From: Dethiosulfovibrio salsuginis
Lineage (GTDB): Bacteria; Synergistota; Synergistia; Synergistales; Dethiosulfovibrionaceae
Direction of reading: 5' to 3'
Length of the DNA: 64,000 bases
NCBI RefSeq assembly: GCF_900177735.1
Contig: NZ_FXBB01000005.1
Location: forward strand, 1 to 64,000
Shown in pieces: positions 6,834 through 16,214 of this stretch. The notes below the pieces were generated by a model. It did not search any database. It saw only the letters and a list, made by a program, of their open reading frames with translations, and was not told where the DNA came from. Made by a program: the position numbers and the translations under genes. Position 1 is the first letter of the stretch, and the number at the start of each line of letters is the position of its first letter.

Positions 6834-8999
6834 CTAGTTTTCCCTGGAGACGAGACCTTGAGATCTGCCGCTCTCGGACAGCTTGAAGGACCTGACCAAC
6901 CCTCTGAGTTCCATAGAGACCTCCGCCAGCTCCTCCGATCCACGGGCTACCCGCTCCGCAGCGGAAGCCACCTCTCCTATCTGACTGCGAACCGTATCGG
7001 AAGAGGACGCCGCTAAACTCACCTTCGACGAAACGCCTTGAACCGCGCTGGCTATCTCCTCGCTGGACGCCGCCTGTTCCTGAGAGACCGCCGCGAGATC
7101 CTGGGTCGCCGAGGCTATTTTGGAAAGGCCGTCCATCATCTTATCTATGATAACCTTGGTGTTTTCCGCCAGGTCGCTAGACTCCTGGGACTCTTTAGCG
7201 TTTTTCTCCGACGAGGACACCACGATATCGAGGTTCTTGGTTATCTCGGAAGCCAGGTTCGCTATCTTCGTCGCCGCCTGATTGCTCTCCTCCGCCAGGT
7301 TCCGAACCTCCTCGGCTACCACAGCAAAACCTCGGCCAGCCTCGCCCGCCCGGGCCGCCTCTATAGCGGCGTTCAGGGCCAGAAGGTTGGTCTGATCCGC
7401 TATTCTGCTTATCTGAACCACAAAGCTCTGGATCTCCCTCGCTTGATCGCCGAGACCTTTCATCTCCTTAGCGGCACGAAGGGCCTCTTTAGCCATACCT
7501 TTAACGCTGGAGGCAACCTTACCGACGGCGTCTATTCCTTCCTCCCCGGCGGAACGAGCCTCATCGACCTCGTTGGCCATATCGGTACCCTTTTGTGCCG
7601 TAGACTGTGCCCCACTGGCGACCTCGTCCACCGAGACGTTCATCTCCTTGGCGGTTATCGCCAGGCTGTCCATCTGAGAGGAAACGTCATCCGCACCGGC
7701 TCTGGTCTCCTCCACTCCGGCGTTGGTCTCCTGGGCCACCGCGGAGAGATCCTCGGCGGTATTCCCAAGCCTCTCGGCGACGGAGGAGATAGCCTGGAGG
7801 GACTCCCGTTGTTTCGATATCATATCGGCGATGGCATCGGCCATCTGTCCTAACTCGTCCCCTCTGGTAGGGCCAAAGTCCTCCCTGGCGACGGTAAGAT
7901 CGCCGCCTCTAGCCCTCTGAGCCAGCCCTATAACCGTCTGAAGAGGCCTGGTGACCCCTCTAGCCGCCATCAATACGACTAGGGCGACCAAAATCGTCAC
8001 AGCCAGAGCCACGAAAGCTATGTAATAGAGGAGCGACCTGACGGGCTCCATGACCTTATTAATAGGGACCCCTACGACGAAGGACCAGGGAGTATCGGTC
8101 CCTCCGATGGAGATAGGCGTAGCCATAACGTAAATATCGGTGTTCATATGGTCGGCATATACGGTATGGGAATGCTCTCTGCCAGCTTTGACCGCATCGG
8201 CAAAGTCGTCGGTCCTATCGCCGTTCATGTCCCTCTCCGAATCCCGCATCTGCTTACCGATCCTCGAGGGATCGAAATGAGCCACCACTGTGCCGTTGTT
8301 GCTGAATATGGCGGAAACTCCTGTGCCGTAGGGCTTAATGCCCTCCACCATCCTCTGAAGCTCATCGACTACGATATCCACTCCTACGACACCTAAGACC
8401 TTGCCGTCTTTCTTAATAGGGGAAACCAGGCTTATGAGCAAAGTATCCTTTCCGTTCAGAGGATACATGTAGGGTTCCACTATCGTGTCCTCTCCTGTTT
8501 TAAGGGGAACCTGATAGTAGTCTCCAATCCCTGGCTTGTCGTAATCGACGAGAGGCTCCAGCTTTATCTCACCGCTCGAGCGATTCCAGTAGGGTATAAA
8601 GCGACCGGTTTCGTCGGAGCCTTCCCTGTTAGCGTAACGAGAATCGAGGCCGTCAAGGGCTTTAGGCTCCCAGCAGGACCATATACCGATAAAGCTTGGG
8701 TTTGACTCTAAAACTTTTTGAAGCATGTTGTTAAAATAGTTTCGTCTACCTCCAAGACCTATGGTTCCAAAGCCCTCCATTATCTGGGCCATCACCTGGG
8801 CGACCCCCAGCCCGGCCTCAAGCTTAGCCTGGACGTCTTTAGCGTGAACCTCCGCCAGGGCATGGGTGTACTCGATAGCCGAATCGGACTGCATAGATCC
8901 GGTCCTGGTGTACACCACCGTAGCCATAATGGCTATCCCCAAAACAACGGCACCCAAAACCACCGAGACAAGCTTCTTTCCTATGCTCAAAGTCTTCAT
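6834..8999 (-). CDS. Methyl-accepting chemotaxis protein (dCache type)
   Basis: Transmembrane chemoreceptor of 721 residues. A first membrane segment lies at about 10-30. A periplasmic double-Cache-like sensor spans about 35-310 ([26 protein letters not shown] and [17 protein letters not shown] are typical Cache segments). The second membrane segment is at about 322-345 and is followed by a HAMP domain. The cytoplasmic signalling region carries the conserved hairpin tip [20 protein letters not shown] and then [18 protein letters not shown]. The ligand cannot be read from the sequence. A GGGGGGAG site precedes the ATG. It is monocistronic, with a promoter motif about 45 bp upstream, and no other chemotaxis gene adjoins it. 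Confidence 0.95.
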   Translation of the reverse strand: MKTLSIGKKLVSVVLGAVVLGIAIMATVVYTRTGSMQSDSAIEYTHALAEVHAKDVQAKLEAGLGVAQVMAQIMEGFGTIGLGGRRNYFNNMLQKVLESNPSFIGIWSCWEPKALDGLDSRYANREGSDETGRFIPYWNRSSGEIKLEPLVDYDKPGIGDYYQVPLKTGEDTIVEPYMYPLNGKDTLLISLVSPIKKDGKVLGVVGVDIVVDELQRMVEGIKPYGTGVSAIFSNNGTVVAHFDPSRIGKQMRDSERDMNGDRTDDFADAVKAGREHSHTVYADHMNTDIYVMATPISIGGTDTPWSFVVGVPINKVMEPVRSLLYYIAFVALAVTILVALVVLMAARGVTRPLQTVIGLAQRARGGDLTVAREDFGPTRGDELGQMADAIADMISKQRESLQAISSVAERLGNTAEDLSAVAQETNAGVEETRAGADDVSSQMDSLAITAKEMNVSVDEVASGAQSTAQKGTDMANEVDEARSAGEEGIDAVGKVASSVKGMAKEALRAAKEMKGLGDQAREIQSFVVQISRIADQTNLLALNAAIEAARAGEAGRGFAVVAEEVRNLAEESNQAATKIANLASEITKNLDIVVSSSEKNAKESQESSDLAENTKVIIDKMMDGLSKIASATQDLAAVSQEQAASSEEIASAVQGVSSKVSLAASSSDTVRSQIGEVASAAERVARGSEELAEVSMELRGLVRSFKLSESGRSQGLVSREN

Positions 9000-9042
9000 A
9001 ACTAGGCCGCTCCCCCCTTATCAAGAGTAAAAAACACAGTCT

Positions 9043-9051
9043 ATTATAACA
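9043..9051 (-). promoter_or_regulatory. Extended -10 promoter of the chemoreceptor gene
   Basis: The minus strand reads TGTTATAAT, an exact extended -10 (TGnTATAAT), about 45 bp upstream of the start codon. No good -35 is seen at 17 bp, which is common for extended -10 promoters. Confidence 0.5.
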
Positions 9052-9112
9052 CCAAGAATACCTATTAATCGGACTGCTAGCCCATAAATCGGGAGGCAGG
9101 ACAGCACACAAT

Positions 9113-9154
9113 AAAAACGACGTTCCGAACTCTATAGCTCGGAACGCCGTTTTT
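9113..9154 (-). terminator. Intrinsic terminator of htrA
   Basis: Arms 9113-9128 and 9139-9154 form a long stem with one internal mismatch. Each arm ends in an A or T run, so it could act on both strands. It lies 3 bp past the htrA stop codon. Confidence 0.85.
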
Positions 9155-9157
9155 ATT

Positions 9158-10537
9158 TTACTGGTTTAGAGGTATGGAGATAAAGGAGGTCCTTCCGTCC
9201 CTTCTTATGAGCAGAACCGCCGAATCTCCCTCTTTTAACGCCTTCGCCAGATCGGAAGGGCCGGATAGAGACAGGCCGTTGGCCTCTAGAATGACGTCTC
9301 CCTCTTTGATGCCCGCCCTTGCGGCGGCCGATCTCTCGCCGACCGACAGGACGACCACACCGTCGTCGGAGGGCAACCCGTATTTCTCTCGCCACTGAGC
9401 GGTGACTTTAGCTACCTTAACCCCAAGCCTGTCGACCTGACCGGAATCGGAAGCCCCAAAGGCCACAGTATCGTCGACCTCCGCTAAAAGCACCTCTACT
9501 GTCTCCTTCTTCGACCTGCGGACTATCTCAAGGGGGACCTTCTCCCCCGCCATATGGTGTCTGACCTTCATGACAAAATCCTGATGGTCTTTGACCTTCT
9601 TGCCGGCGATGGATTTTATGACGTCACCTCTACGGAGCCCCGCTTTCGCCGCCGGTGAATCAGGTATAACGTCGCTAACCAGGGCACCTTCGGTGCCCTC
9701 AAGTCCGTAGGCCTGGGCGAAATCTTTGGTGACAGGCTGGACGTACACCCCAAGCCAGCCCCTTCTCACCTTGCCGTAGGTCACTATATCGTCCATGACC
9801 TGTTTAGCCATGTCGATAGGTATAGCAAAACCGATCCCCTGGGCGTAGGGTATTATGGCGGTATTTATGCCGATAACCTTGCCGTCCAACCCAAGAAGAG
9901 GACCTCCGCTGTTGCCCGGGTTGATGGCCGCATCGGTCTGTAGGAAACCGTCAAAGTTGAAGTTTCTGGCGTTTATGCTCCTGTTTTTAGCGGAGACCAC
10001 CCCTACTGTCACCGAGTGCTCCAGGCCAAGAGGGTTACCTATGGCGATAGCCCACTCCCCCACTCTGACACCCTCAGAATCGCCAAGCTCGAGTACCGGC
10101 AGATCTTTGGCCTCTATCTTAAGGACCGCCAGATCGAAAGTGGGATCCTTTCCTACCACCGAAGCCTCAAAGGTCCTGCCGTCGGAAAGGGTAACGGTTA
10201 TCTTGTCCGCGTCCGATATGACGTGGTTGTTGGTGAGGATCTTCCCGTCGTCGCTGACGATAAACCCCGATCCCCGACCTCTCATAGGGACCATTTGAGA
10301 AAATTCCTTGAACCTATCGCCGAAGAACTCCCTGAAGAACGGATCGTTGCCGAAAGGAGACAGGTTCCTTCTGACCATCGCCTCGGTATCTATGTTGACC
10401 ACCGCCGGAGCGGCCTTCTCGAAGAGATCGGCCACCGGGTTACCTGAATAGATATCCTGAGCCCATAGAGAAGAGCTTAGGGACAGAACGACGACCAATG
10501 CCCCAGCTAAAGCTGTTTTTTTAAGGTTAAAACTCAT
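9158..10537 (-). CDS. htrA: Periplasmic serine protease, Do/HtrA family
   Basis: Envelope quality-control protease of 459 residues. A signal peptide ends near LSSSLWA-QD. The trypsin-like domain has the triad His in TNNHVISDAD, Asp in DPTFDLAVLKI and Ser in NPGNSGGPLL. Two PDZ domains follow: PDZ1 around GWLGVYVQPVTKDFAQAYGL to KVKDHQDF, and PDZ2 around GVVVLSVGERSAAARAGI to the C-terminus. The order matches DegP/DegQ proteins. A GTG nine bases further upstream is possible. The ATG of MSFNLKK is preferred because GGGAGGTGG lies correctly before it and overlaps the GTG. It is transcribed alone. Confidence 0.95.
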   Translation of the reverse strand: MSFNLKKTALAGALVVVLSLSSSLWAQDIYSGNPVADLFEKAAPAVVNIDTEAMVRRNLSPFGNDPFFREFFGDRFKEFSQMVPMRGRGSGFIVSDDGKILTNNHVISDADKITVTLSDGRTFEASVVGKDPTFDLAVLKIEAKDLPVLELGDSEGVRVGEWAIAIGNPLGLEHSVTVGVVSAKNRSINARNFNFDGFLQTDAAINPGNSGGPLLGLDGKVIGINTAIIPYAQGIGFAIPIDMAKQVMDDIVTYGKVRRGWLGVYVQPVTKDFAQAYGLEGTEGALVSDVIPDSPAAKAGLRRGDVIKSIAGKKVKDHQDFVMKVRHHMAGEKVPLEIVRRSKKETVEVLLAEVDDTVAFGASDSGQVDRLGVKVAKVTAQWREKYGLPSDDGVVVLSVGERSAAARAGIKEGDVILEANGLSLSGPSDLAKALKEGDSAVLLIRRDGRTSFISIPLNQ

Positions 10538-10601
10538 TATAGCCACCTCCCTGTGTTTTGTCTCACTTTACACCAAAGGGAAGTAATCTACATCGTAAAT
10601 T

Positions 10602-11378
10602 TTACCGACCTAAATCAGAGCAATTTGACCTAAGGACGGCGATAGACCTGAAAAGCCAAACCATACCGACTATGGCCACCGCTATTCCGAGAACCTGCCC
10701 TAGCTTAAAGGGACCTATCCTGTCGCCTTCCCTTAAGACATCTACAAAAGCCCTCTCAAGGCCGTAGAGAATCATGAGCACCGGCCAAAGAACCGCTACA
10801 GGCGATTTTCGATCCGCTGTGCCGATCTTCGACTCAAGGTACCAGAGCAAAAGGGCGATCGCCGAGGCCCCACCGGAATAATAAAGCTGGGTAGGGTGAA
10901 CCGGTGCGGTCATACCGGGAAACCGTACCCCCAGTAAACAGGAGGTCTCTCCACCGTAGCAACAGCCGTTCAGAAAACAGCCCCACCGACCTATGGCGAT
11001 ACAGGCCATAGTGGGAATGGAAGCGGCGTCAGCGACTTTCCAGACGGGAATCCCTTTTTTACGACAGAGCCATATCCCCGCAAGACCACAGCTCAAGGCA
11101 GCGGGCAAAGAGGACATCCCGCCCTCTAAAAGGTTTAGAAGCCTAGAGGGGTCGGCGGCGTAAACCGACCAGTTATCGAAATAACCGCCTATTCTGGCAC
11201 CTAACAACATCGCCAGAAAACTCCATACCAGAATAGAGTGGAGCTTGTCGGGGTCGACTAAATAGCGAGCCTCCGCCCTGGACCTGGTCCAGAAAAGGGC
11301 CACCCATAAACCAGCGGTCCACAGCAGATAATAGCTGTGAACCGGGACGGATCCCAAATAAAAAAGGACCGGCTTCAT
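10602..11378 (-). CDS. lgt: Prolipoprotein diacylglyceryl transferase
   Basis: Inner-membrane enzyme that moves diacylglycerol from phosphatidylglycerol to the lipobox cysteine of prolipoproteins. The 258-residue protein has multiple hydrophobic segments, LLGARIGGYF, the Lgt signature GRWGCFLNGCCYGGE with its key Arg and Asn, and HPTQLYYSG further on. The length is normal. It starts at an ATG 3 bp after the jag stop codon, so it is probably translated as the last gene of the rpmH-rnpA-yidD-yidC-jag-lgt run. Confidence 0.95.
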   Translation of the reverse strand: MKPVLFYLGSVPVHSYYLLWTAGLWVALFWTRSRAEARYLVDPDKLHSILVWSFLAMLLGARIGGYFDNWSVYAADPSRLLNLLEGGMSSLPAALSCGLAGIWLCRKKGIPVWKVADAASIPTMACIAIGRWGCFLNGCCYGGETSCLLGVRFPGMTAPVHPTQLYYSGGASAIALLLWYLESKIGTADRKSPVAVLWPVLMILYGLERAFVDVLREGDRIGPFKLGQVLGIAVAIVGMVWLFRSIAVLRSNCSDLGR

Positions 11379-11381
11379 CGA

Positions 11382-12104
11382 CTATGGCCGCTTGGAGCGG
11401 TGTCTTTTACGGCCTTGATTGGTCAACCTCACCGCTACCTTTCTGTCGGGATCGACGCCGATAGAGTGGGTCTCTACGTCTTTTCTGTCCTTCAGAGCCA
11501 TATGGATTATGCGTCTCTCCCAGCTCGTCATAGGATCGAGGTACACCGTCCTTCCGGTGTTGAGGACATCCCTAGCGGCGGAATTTGCCAGCCTCTGGAG
11601 GGAGATCTCCCTTCTATCCCTGTAACCATCGCTATCGAGACGGATCTTTCCGCTGGATGCCTGACGAGACATAAGGTTAGCAAGGTACTCCAGGGCCTTT
11701 ATCGTATCCCCGTGCTTGCCTATGGCGATAGCGGCATCAGGACCGGAGATATTGAGTCCGAGACCGTCTCCCTTTTCTACCACGAGATCCAGATCCATCC
11801 TGGAAAGGAGCTCTCTGATCAGGTCCTCCTCGCAGGAGGGGCTCTCGCACTCGCAGGAGGGCTCGTTCAACGGCTCCTCCACCGGGGTCTCCACCGGTGC
11901 CTCTTCTACCGATGGCTCCTCTTCCGGCGAGTAGGCCATTTTAACCTCGACCCTGAGCCTTCTTCCGAAAAGACCGAAAAAGGCCTTTTCCTCGTCGAGA
12001 ACCTTTACCACCAAGCTATCGGGAGATACCCCCCAAGATCTGGCTACCTGATATCGGGCCTCGTTTTCCGTCTTAACCTCAAGGACAACCTTCTGATTCT
12101 CCAA
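11382..12104 (-). CDS. jag: Jag/KhpB RNA-binding protein
   Basis: SpoIIIJ-associated RNA-binding protein of 240 residues. The N-terminal Jag domain covers about 1-55 (ARSWGVSPDSLVVKVLDEEKAFFGLFGRR). An acidic Pro/Glu-rich linker follows (about 58-90, with PSCECESPSCEE), then a KH domain with IGKHGDTIKALEYL and an R3H domain with RREISLQRLANSAARDV and SIGVDPDRKVAVRLT. The start is a TTG with GGGAGTGA upstream. The position next to yidC is the conserved arrangement. In Firmicutes this protein acts with KhpA in RNA binding and cell-envelope control; that role here is inferred from homology. Confidence 0.93.
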   Translation of the reverse strand: MENQKVVLEVKTENEARYQVARSWGVSPDSLVVKVLDEEKAFFGLFGRRLRVEVKMAYSPEEEPSVEEAPVETPVEEPLNEPSCECESPSCEEDLIRELLSRMDLDLVVEKGDGLGLNISGPDAAIAIGKHGDTIKALEYLANLMSRQASSGKIRLDSDGYRDRREISLQRLANSAARDVLNTGRTVYLDPMTSWERRIIHMALKDRKDVETHSIGVDPDRKVAVRLTNQGRKRHRSKRP

Positions 12105-12126
12105 AACGAATCACTCCCTTCCGGTT

Positions 12127-12915
12127 TTAAAGCTCACCTTTCTTAAGGGGATTTTCCTTGTAAAGGGTTGGCTTTTCCTCGGTAGACACCTTACGGACGA
12201 CCCACCACTGCTGGGCTACGCCGATAAAGGACGACATTCCCCAGTAGAGCATAACACCGCCAGGAAGACTAAGGCAGATAAATCCCATAAAAAGAGGCAT
12301 GAAATAGTTCATCATAGCCATCTGAGGATTGCCGCTGGAGGTCATCTTCTGCTGATACCAGGTGACGAAGATTATCAAACCGAGGAGCAGAAGGTTGGGC
12401 CCGTAAACCCCTACGGAAGCCAATCCTCCGGGGTTTGCCGCTATGCCCTTAAGGACAGCGGTAAAACCTACCTGGACCCCCTCCTCTGTGACCATGCCAA
12501 GAGCGGAGGCCATAGTGGAGAGGACGGACCCTTCCAGGGTAACCCCTAAGAAAGAGGCTCCTCCGAAATCGGAGTTCATAAGGACCCTGAAAAGGAGGAT
12601 CAGAATAGGCAGCTGAACGAGAAGAGGCAGACAGCCAGCGGCGGGGTTTACCTTGTTCTCCTTGTAGAGAGCCATGGTCTCCCTGCTAAGAGCCTCTTTA
12701 TCGTCTTTGTACTTCTCCTGGAGCATCTTCAGTCTGGGCTGAAGCTTCTGCATCTTCTGCATACTCACGAGCTGCTTGTGGTTCAAGGGGTGAAGGGCGA
12801 GCCTCACCAGAAGGGTCAGACCTATAATCGCTAACCCCCAGGAACCTACAAAACCGTGAATGGCCGACATCAAACCGTACATAGCGTTACTCGCTGCTTC
12901 CCACAAAACGCTCAC
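12127..12915 (-). CDS. yidC: Membrane protein insertase YidC
   Basis: Inserts and folds inner-membrane proteins, alone or with SecYEG. The 262-residue form lacks the large periplasmic domain of enterobacterial YidC and resembles the short Gram-positive type. It has hydrophobic segments around GSWGLAIIGLTLLVRLALHPL (with the conserved Arg of the groove), PLLVQLPILILLFRVLM, and the paired C-terminal helices ending ISxSLPGGVMLYWG. It has no lipobox and no clear cleavable signal. A GTG start with GAGGGAGA upstream lies 7 bp after the yidD stop codon. The jag, yidD, rnpA and rpmH neighbours confirm the call. Confidence 0.95.
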   Translation of the reverse strand: MSVLWEAASNAMYGLMSAIHGFVGSWGLAIIGLTLLVRLALHPLNHKQLVSMQKMQKLQPRLKMLQEKYKDDKEALSRETMALYKENKVNPAAGCLPLLVQLPILILLFRVLMNSDFGGASFLGVTLEGSVLSTMASALGMVTEEGVQVGFTAVLKGIAANPGGLASVGVYGPNLLLLGLIIFVTWYQQKMTSSGNPQMAMMNYFMPLFMGFICLSLPGGVMLYWGMSSFIGVAQQWWVVRKVSTEEKPTLYKENPLKKGEL

Positions 12916-12922
12916 TCTCCCT

Positions 12923-13162
12923 CTATTTTAAGCGACCTCTGAAGCTATCGTCAGAGGGCACCGGATCGTATCCACCGGGGTTCCAAGGTCCACATTTAGC
13001 GATGCGACGGATAGTCATCCAACCGCCACGAAGGACCCCAAACCTATCCAGAGCCTCTATGGCGTACTGAGAACAGGTCGGATAAAAACGACAGTTTTTT
13101 CCTAAAAAAGGGGATACCAGAACCTGATATCCCCGAATAATCAAAATCACGATAGACCTCAT
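12923..13162 (-). CDS. yidD: Membrane protein insertion efficiency factor YidD
   Basis: Small membrane-associated protein that helps YidC-dependent insertion. The 79 residues contain the family signature [21 protein letters not shown] followed by [10 protein letters not shown] and [12 protein letters not shown]. An upstream TTG would add nine residues overlapping rnpA and has no ribosome-binding site. The ATG of [11 protein letters not shown] gives the usual family length and lies 5 bp after the rnpA stop codon. Confidence 0.93.
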   Translation of the reverse strand: MRSIVILIIRGYQVLVSPFLGKNCRFYPTCSQYAIEALDRFGVLRGGWMTIRRIAKCGPWNPGGYDPVPSDDSFRGRLK

Positions 13163-13167
13163 CGGTT

Positions 13168-13539
13168 TTACCACGAAGGGCCAGGCCAACTATCGGTCAA
13201 AAAACCGGATCTCTTCATCAAAGACCCTAGATCGTAGTAAATATCCCTGCCGTTTGCGGTCAAACCTCTTGTACTGAGGCTAAACACCAACCATACCCCA
13301 GGACGAACCCAGGGAGCCAGCCTGCGGGCCGCCTCCCGAAGCACCCGTCTTCCGCGACTGCGGACACAGGCGTTACCCTGTCTTTTGCCCACCACCACGC
13401 CGAAACGGGTAACCCCGTCAGGCGCCTCGATAAACAACAACCGCACCAGCGAACCTCTGTGCCGACCGCCGGTGCGGAACACAGCGTCAAATTCCCATCC
13501 CTTCCTGAGACGCAAGGAAGGTGGATACGGAAAAGCCAA
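13168..13539 (-). CDS. rnpA: Ribonuclease P protein component
   Basis: Protein subunit of RNase P, which trims the 5' ends of pre-tRNAs with its RNA partner. The 123-residue basic protein begins [17 protein letters not shown] and has the RNase P motif in [22 protein letters not shown], here slightly divergent from the RNRxKRxxRE consensus. The TTG start lies 10 bp past the rpmH stop codon and no clear ribosome-binding site is seen, so the exact start is uncertain. The C-terminal tail ([12 protein letters not shown]) is not conserved. Confidence 0.92.
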   Translation of the reverse strand: MAFPYPPSLRLRKGWEFDAVFRTGGRHRGSLVRLLFIEAPDGVTRFGVVVGKRQGNACVRSRGRRVLREAARRLAPWVRPGVWLVFSLSTRGLTANGRDIYYDLGSLMKRSGFLTDSWPGPSW

Positions 13540-13549
13540 CGCTACGGAA

Positions 13550-13684
13550 CTATACTGCCAGTCTCTTACGACCTTTAGCCCTGCGGTTTGCCAGGATACG
13601 ACGTCCGCTTGGGGAGCTGGAGCGGGCGAGGAAACCCATCTTTCTCTTCCTAGGTCTGTTGTGAGGCTGAAATGTCTGTTTCAT
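13550..13684 (-). CDS. rpmH: 50S ribosomal protein L34
   Basis: The 44-residue product reads [20 protein letters not shown] and continues through [19 protein letters not shown], a full-length L34. The ATG has AGCAGGTGT just upstream. The rpmH-rnpA-yidD-yidC-jag order is the arrangement usually found near the chromosomal origin. Here the gene upstream is a helicase rather than dnaA, and no DnaA boxes were seen in the 110-bp upstream gap. Confidence 0.97.
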   Translation of the reverse strand: MKQTFQPHNRPRKRKMGFLARSSSPSGRRILANRRAKGRKRLAV

Positions 13685-13794
13685 TGCTACACCTGCTTTC
13701 TCTAATGTAAATAAAGGTATTTGCCGACAATTAAACCTATCGTTATACGGAGATAGGCGATCCCTCTCGCAGGATCTTCAACCGGGACAATATA

Positions 13795-15753
13795 TCATAC
13801 TCCACCAATGTGAGCAACAGCCCTATCTATCACTCTAACCCTCTTAATGGGCACGGATGGCAAACTTTCCAGGATCCTCCAGTTGGCTCTGGAGAGGACC
13901 CTGCCGTCGAGTATAGCCACCTTTCCTCTGTCCGAACCGGAGCGGATAAGCCTACCTATCGCCTGACGAAGGCTCATCTTCGCGCTAGGCAGGACGGATC
14001 TCATAAAACTGGCCTGTCCCTCCAGGTCTCGTCGAGCTATCTGAACTGGATCCTCTGGGTGGGGGAAGGGAACTCTGTCCACTATAACCTGGGTCAGCGA
14101 ATCTCCGGGAACGTCCACCCCTTCCCTAAAGGACACCGTTCCAACCAGCACGGAGGTCCGGTCCTCTCGGAAGAGCCTCAATAGCTCGGACCTAGGTAAT
14201 TCCCCCTGGACGAGTACAGAGTATCCGTCGTCGTTTTTCTTGAGATAGCTACCGACCCGCCGCAACAGCCTGGTCGAGCTGAGCAACACCAGAGAGCTAC
14301 CTCGGTTATCCTTACATAGCTTTCGGACAACCCGACACACCCTATCGTCGTATCTTTCGTCCGTGACCGCCGTATCCAGATCGACCACCGAGATATCCAT
14401 CTGACCTTTGAGATCGAATGGGGAATCGAGCAAAAGGGTCCTGTCGGGAACCAACCCCGTCTCCCTGATCCAGTAATCCAGCTTTCCGTCCACCGCCATA
14501 GTGGCGGAAAGGGCCACTATAACCGGCGAATCGCCGGAGACCCCGAAAGAGGAGGGTAGCATATCGCCGCACCAGCTAGGAGAGCTAAAAAGCCCTCCCT
14601 CCTCCCTCCAATAGGTCCAATGGGGATAGTCGGACACGTCCAGACACCACCGGAGGGACTCTATCATCTCCACCAGCACCTGAGACCAGGCCAGATACTC
14701 ACCGTTATCCCTGGCGACATCCTCCCCTGCTGGCCCCATGTCGGATATATAGTCGTCGATCTTTCTACCTATAGAGGTTATAGGGCCTAAGCTATCCATG
14801 AGGGCCCTTCCGTCCCTGGTAAGCTGCTCGGGGGGATCGTTAAAGATTCCTCCTCTACCCCCTAAACTGTCCAGCCTGTCGAAAAAGGCCTTGGCCAGCT
14901 CCCCGGACTCTTTAACCAGCCCGGCCTGAGACTCTGGATCGTAGCCCAGGGCGTTACAGACGGCCTGATCCAGCCTAGGGAGGGGAACCCTTTTCAGATG
15001 TCTGAGCCAATCGTCTTTTCTGACCGATTGAGTCGATACCGACGAAAGGGCCTCCGCCATCCTATGGGCCTCATCGCAGAAAATCGCCTTAACAGGCACC
15101 GGGAAAGCCCCCCCTCTGCTGAGGGTATAGGCGAAAAAGAGGTGATAGTTAGCCACTACAACCTGCCACCTTGCGGCGTTTCTGAGAGACTTTTGGACGA
15201 AACATCGCTCTCTAAAAGGGCATCTGCCGCCGAGACAGCCCCTAAAGCTCGCCGATATACGCTCCACCACCGGATGACCTGGAGGCAGAGGTATCTCCGA
15301 CAGGTCTCCTTCGTCGGTGGTGGAGAGCCAGGCCATTATGGTCTCCGACGCCTCTCCTCCGTCGTTGAAGGAGAGAAAGCCGTCGTCTCCTAAGTCAAAG
15401 GCCTTTCTCATACATCCGTAGTTTCCTCTTCCCTTCAGAAGTCCGAAAGAAACCGGGACCCCCATAACCTGGGAAAGGGCGGGAAGATCTTTCGATATCA
15501 GCTGTTCCTGAAGGGGAATACTGGAGGTAAGGACCAATACCGCTCCCCCCTCCTTTTGAACCCACTCTATAGCAGGAGCCAAAAAGGCAAAACTCTTCCC
15601 TACCCCTGTAGGGGCCTCGGCGGCCAGAAGATAGCCTCCTCCCGCTTTAAGACCCTCGGCAATAGCCTTAGAGAGGGTCTCCTGCTGGGCTCTATACTCG
15701 AAGCCCTCGAGTTTTGAACAAAAAAGGCCATCAGGCCCAAAGAAATCGGTCAT
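13795..15753 (-). CDS. DinG/XPD-like ATP-dependent DNA helicase
   Basis: Superfamily 2 helicase of about 650 residues, related to DinG and YoaA and expected to unwind 5'-tailed DNA in repair. Walker A is APTGVGKS and the Walker B box is DEAH (CDEAHRMAEALSS). Four cysteines in an XPD-like iron-sulfur layout are visible: one in GRGNYGCMRK and three in RGCLGGRCPFRERC. Motif V/VI appears as GTVSFREGVDVPG and RQAIGRLIRSGSDRG. The start at MTDFFGPDG is preferred (GGTGA four bases upstream). A longer ATG form would add 16 residues toward the divergent rpsT promoter. No exonuclease domain is present. Confidence 0.9.
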   Translation of the reverse strand: MTDFFGPDGLFCSKLEGFEYRAQQETLSKAIAEGLKAGGGYLLAAEAPTGVGKSFAFLAPAIEWVQKEGGAVLVLTSSIPLQEQLISKDLPALSQVMGVPVSFGLLKGRGNYGCMRKAFDLGDDGFLSFNDGGEASETIMAWLSTTDEGDLSEIPLPPGHPVVERISASFRGCLGGRCPFRERCFVQKSLRNAARWQVVVANYHLFFAYTLSRGGAFPVPVKAIFCDEAHRMAEALSSVSTQSVRKDDWLRHLKRVPLPRLDQAVCNALGYDPESQAGLVKESGELAKAFFDRLDSLGGRGGIFNDPPEQLTRDGRALMDSLGPITSIGRKIDDYISDMGPAGEDVARDNGEYLAWSQVLVEMIESLRWCLDVSDYPHWTYWREEGGLFSSPSWCGDMLPSSFGVSGDSPVIVALSATMAVDGKLDYWIRETGLVPDRTLLLDSPFDLKGQMDISVVDLDTAVTDERYDDRVCRVVRKLCKDNRGSSLVLLSSTRLLRRVGSYLKKNDDGYSVLVQGELPRSELLRLFREDRTSVLVGTVSFREGVDVPGDSLTQVIVDRVPFPHPEDPVQIARRDLEGQASFMRSVLPSAKMSLRQAIGRLIRSGSDRGKVAILDGRVLSRANWRILESLPSVPIKRVRVIDRAVAHIGGV

Positions 15754-15813
15754 GCAATCACCGTCGTTTTCTGATACAATCTTGTATTGCGCCCGAAGCA
15801 TAGCCTATGGCTC

Positions 15814-15842
15814 TCGACACGACGAGCGTGTTAGAATATAAT
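15814..15842 (+). promoter_or_regulatory. rpsT promoter
   Basis: TCGACA (15814-15819) and TATAAT (15837-15842) are separated by 17 bp, one mismatch from the sigma-70 consensus overall. They lie 29 bp before the rpsT start codon. Confidence 0.8.
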
Positions 15843-15871
15843 ACGATTTTTTTCGAGGAGGTGAAACAAGG

Positions 15872-16147
15872 ATGCCCAACAAACAGTCCGCAAAGAGACG
15901 AGTACGTACTTCGGAGAAGAACCGTCTTTACAACCGCTACTGGAAGAGTCGCTGCAAAACCGCAGCCAAGAGGGTTATCGAGTCCATAGCGGCGGGAGAT
16001 ACCGACCTGGCAGCTAAAAGGCTTGATATGGCTCAGTCCGTACTGGACAAGGCAGTCGTCAAAGGCGTGGTTCACAAAAACACCGCCGCTCGCCGCAAGT
16101 CCAGCCTGGCCGCAAAGGTCAAGGGACTGGCCACAGCCAAGGCCTAA
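15872..16147 (+). CDS. rpsT: 30S ribosomal protein S20
   Basis: 16S rRNA-binding small-subunit protein of 91 residues, starting MPNKQSAKRRVRTSEKNRLY and ending in an Ala/Lys-rich helix (KNTAARRKSSLAAKVKGLA), as in all S20 proteins. GAGGAGGTGA precedes the ATG. It is transcribed alone from a strong promoter and ends in a strong terminator. It is convergent with holA, a neighbour of rpsT in many genomes. Confidence 0.97.
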   Translation: MPNKQSAKRRVRTSEKNRLYNRYWKSRCKTAAKRVIESIAAGDTDLAAKRLDMAQSVLDKAVVKGVVHKNTAARRKSSLAAKVKGLATAKA

Positions 16148-16176
16148 TGAAACGACCTCCTATGGAGGACCACCAC

Positions 16177-16210
16177 CGAGAGGATGCGGAGACGCACCTC
16201 TCGTTTTTTT
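16177..16210 (+). terminator. rpsT terminator
   Basis: The stem CGAGAGG/CCTCTCG (16177-16183 with 16197-16203) continues across a bulged A into TGCG/CGCA around a GAGA loop. Seven T follow. Confidence 0.92.
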
Positions 16211-16214
16211 ATGC

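Noticed and set aside
13685-13794. Chromosome origin near rpmH
   Set aside because: The rpmH-rnpA-yidD-yidC-jag order suggests it, but there is no dnaA gene and no TTATCCACA-type boxes. The neighbour is a DinG-like helicase.
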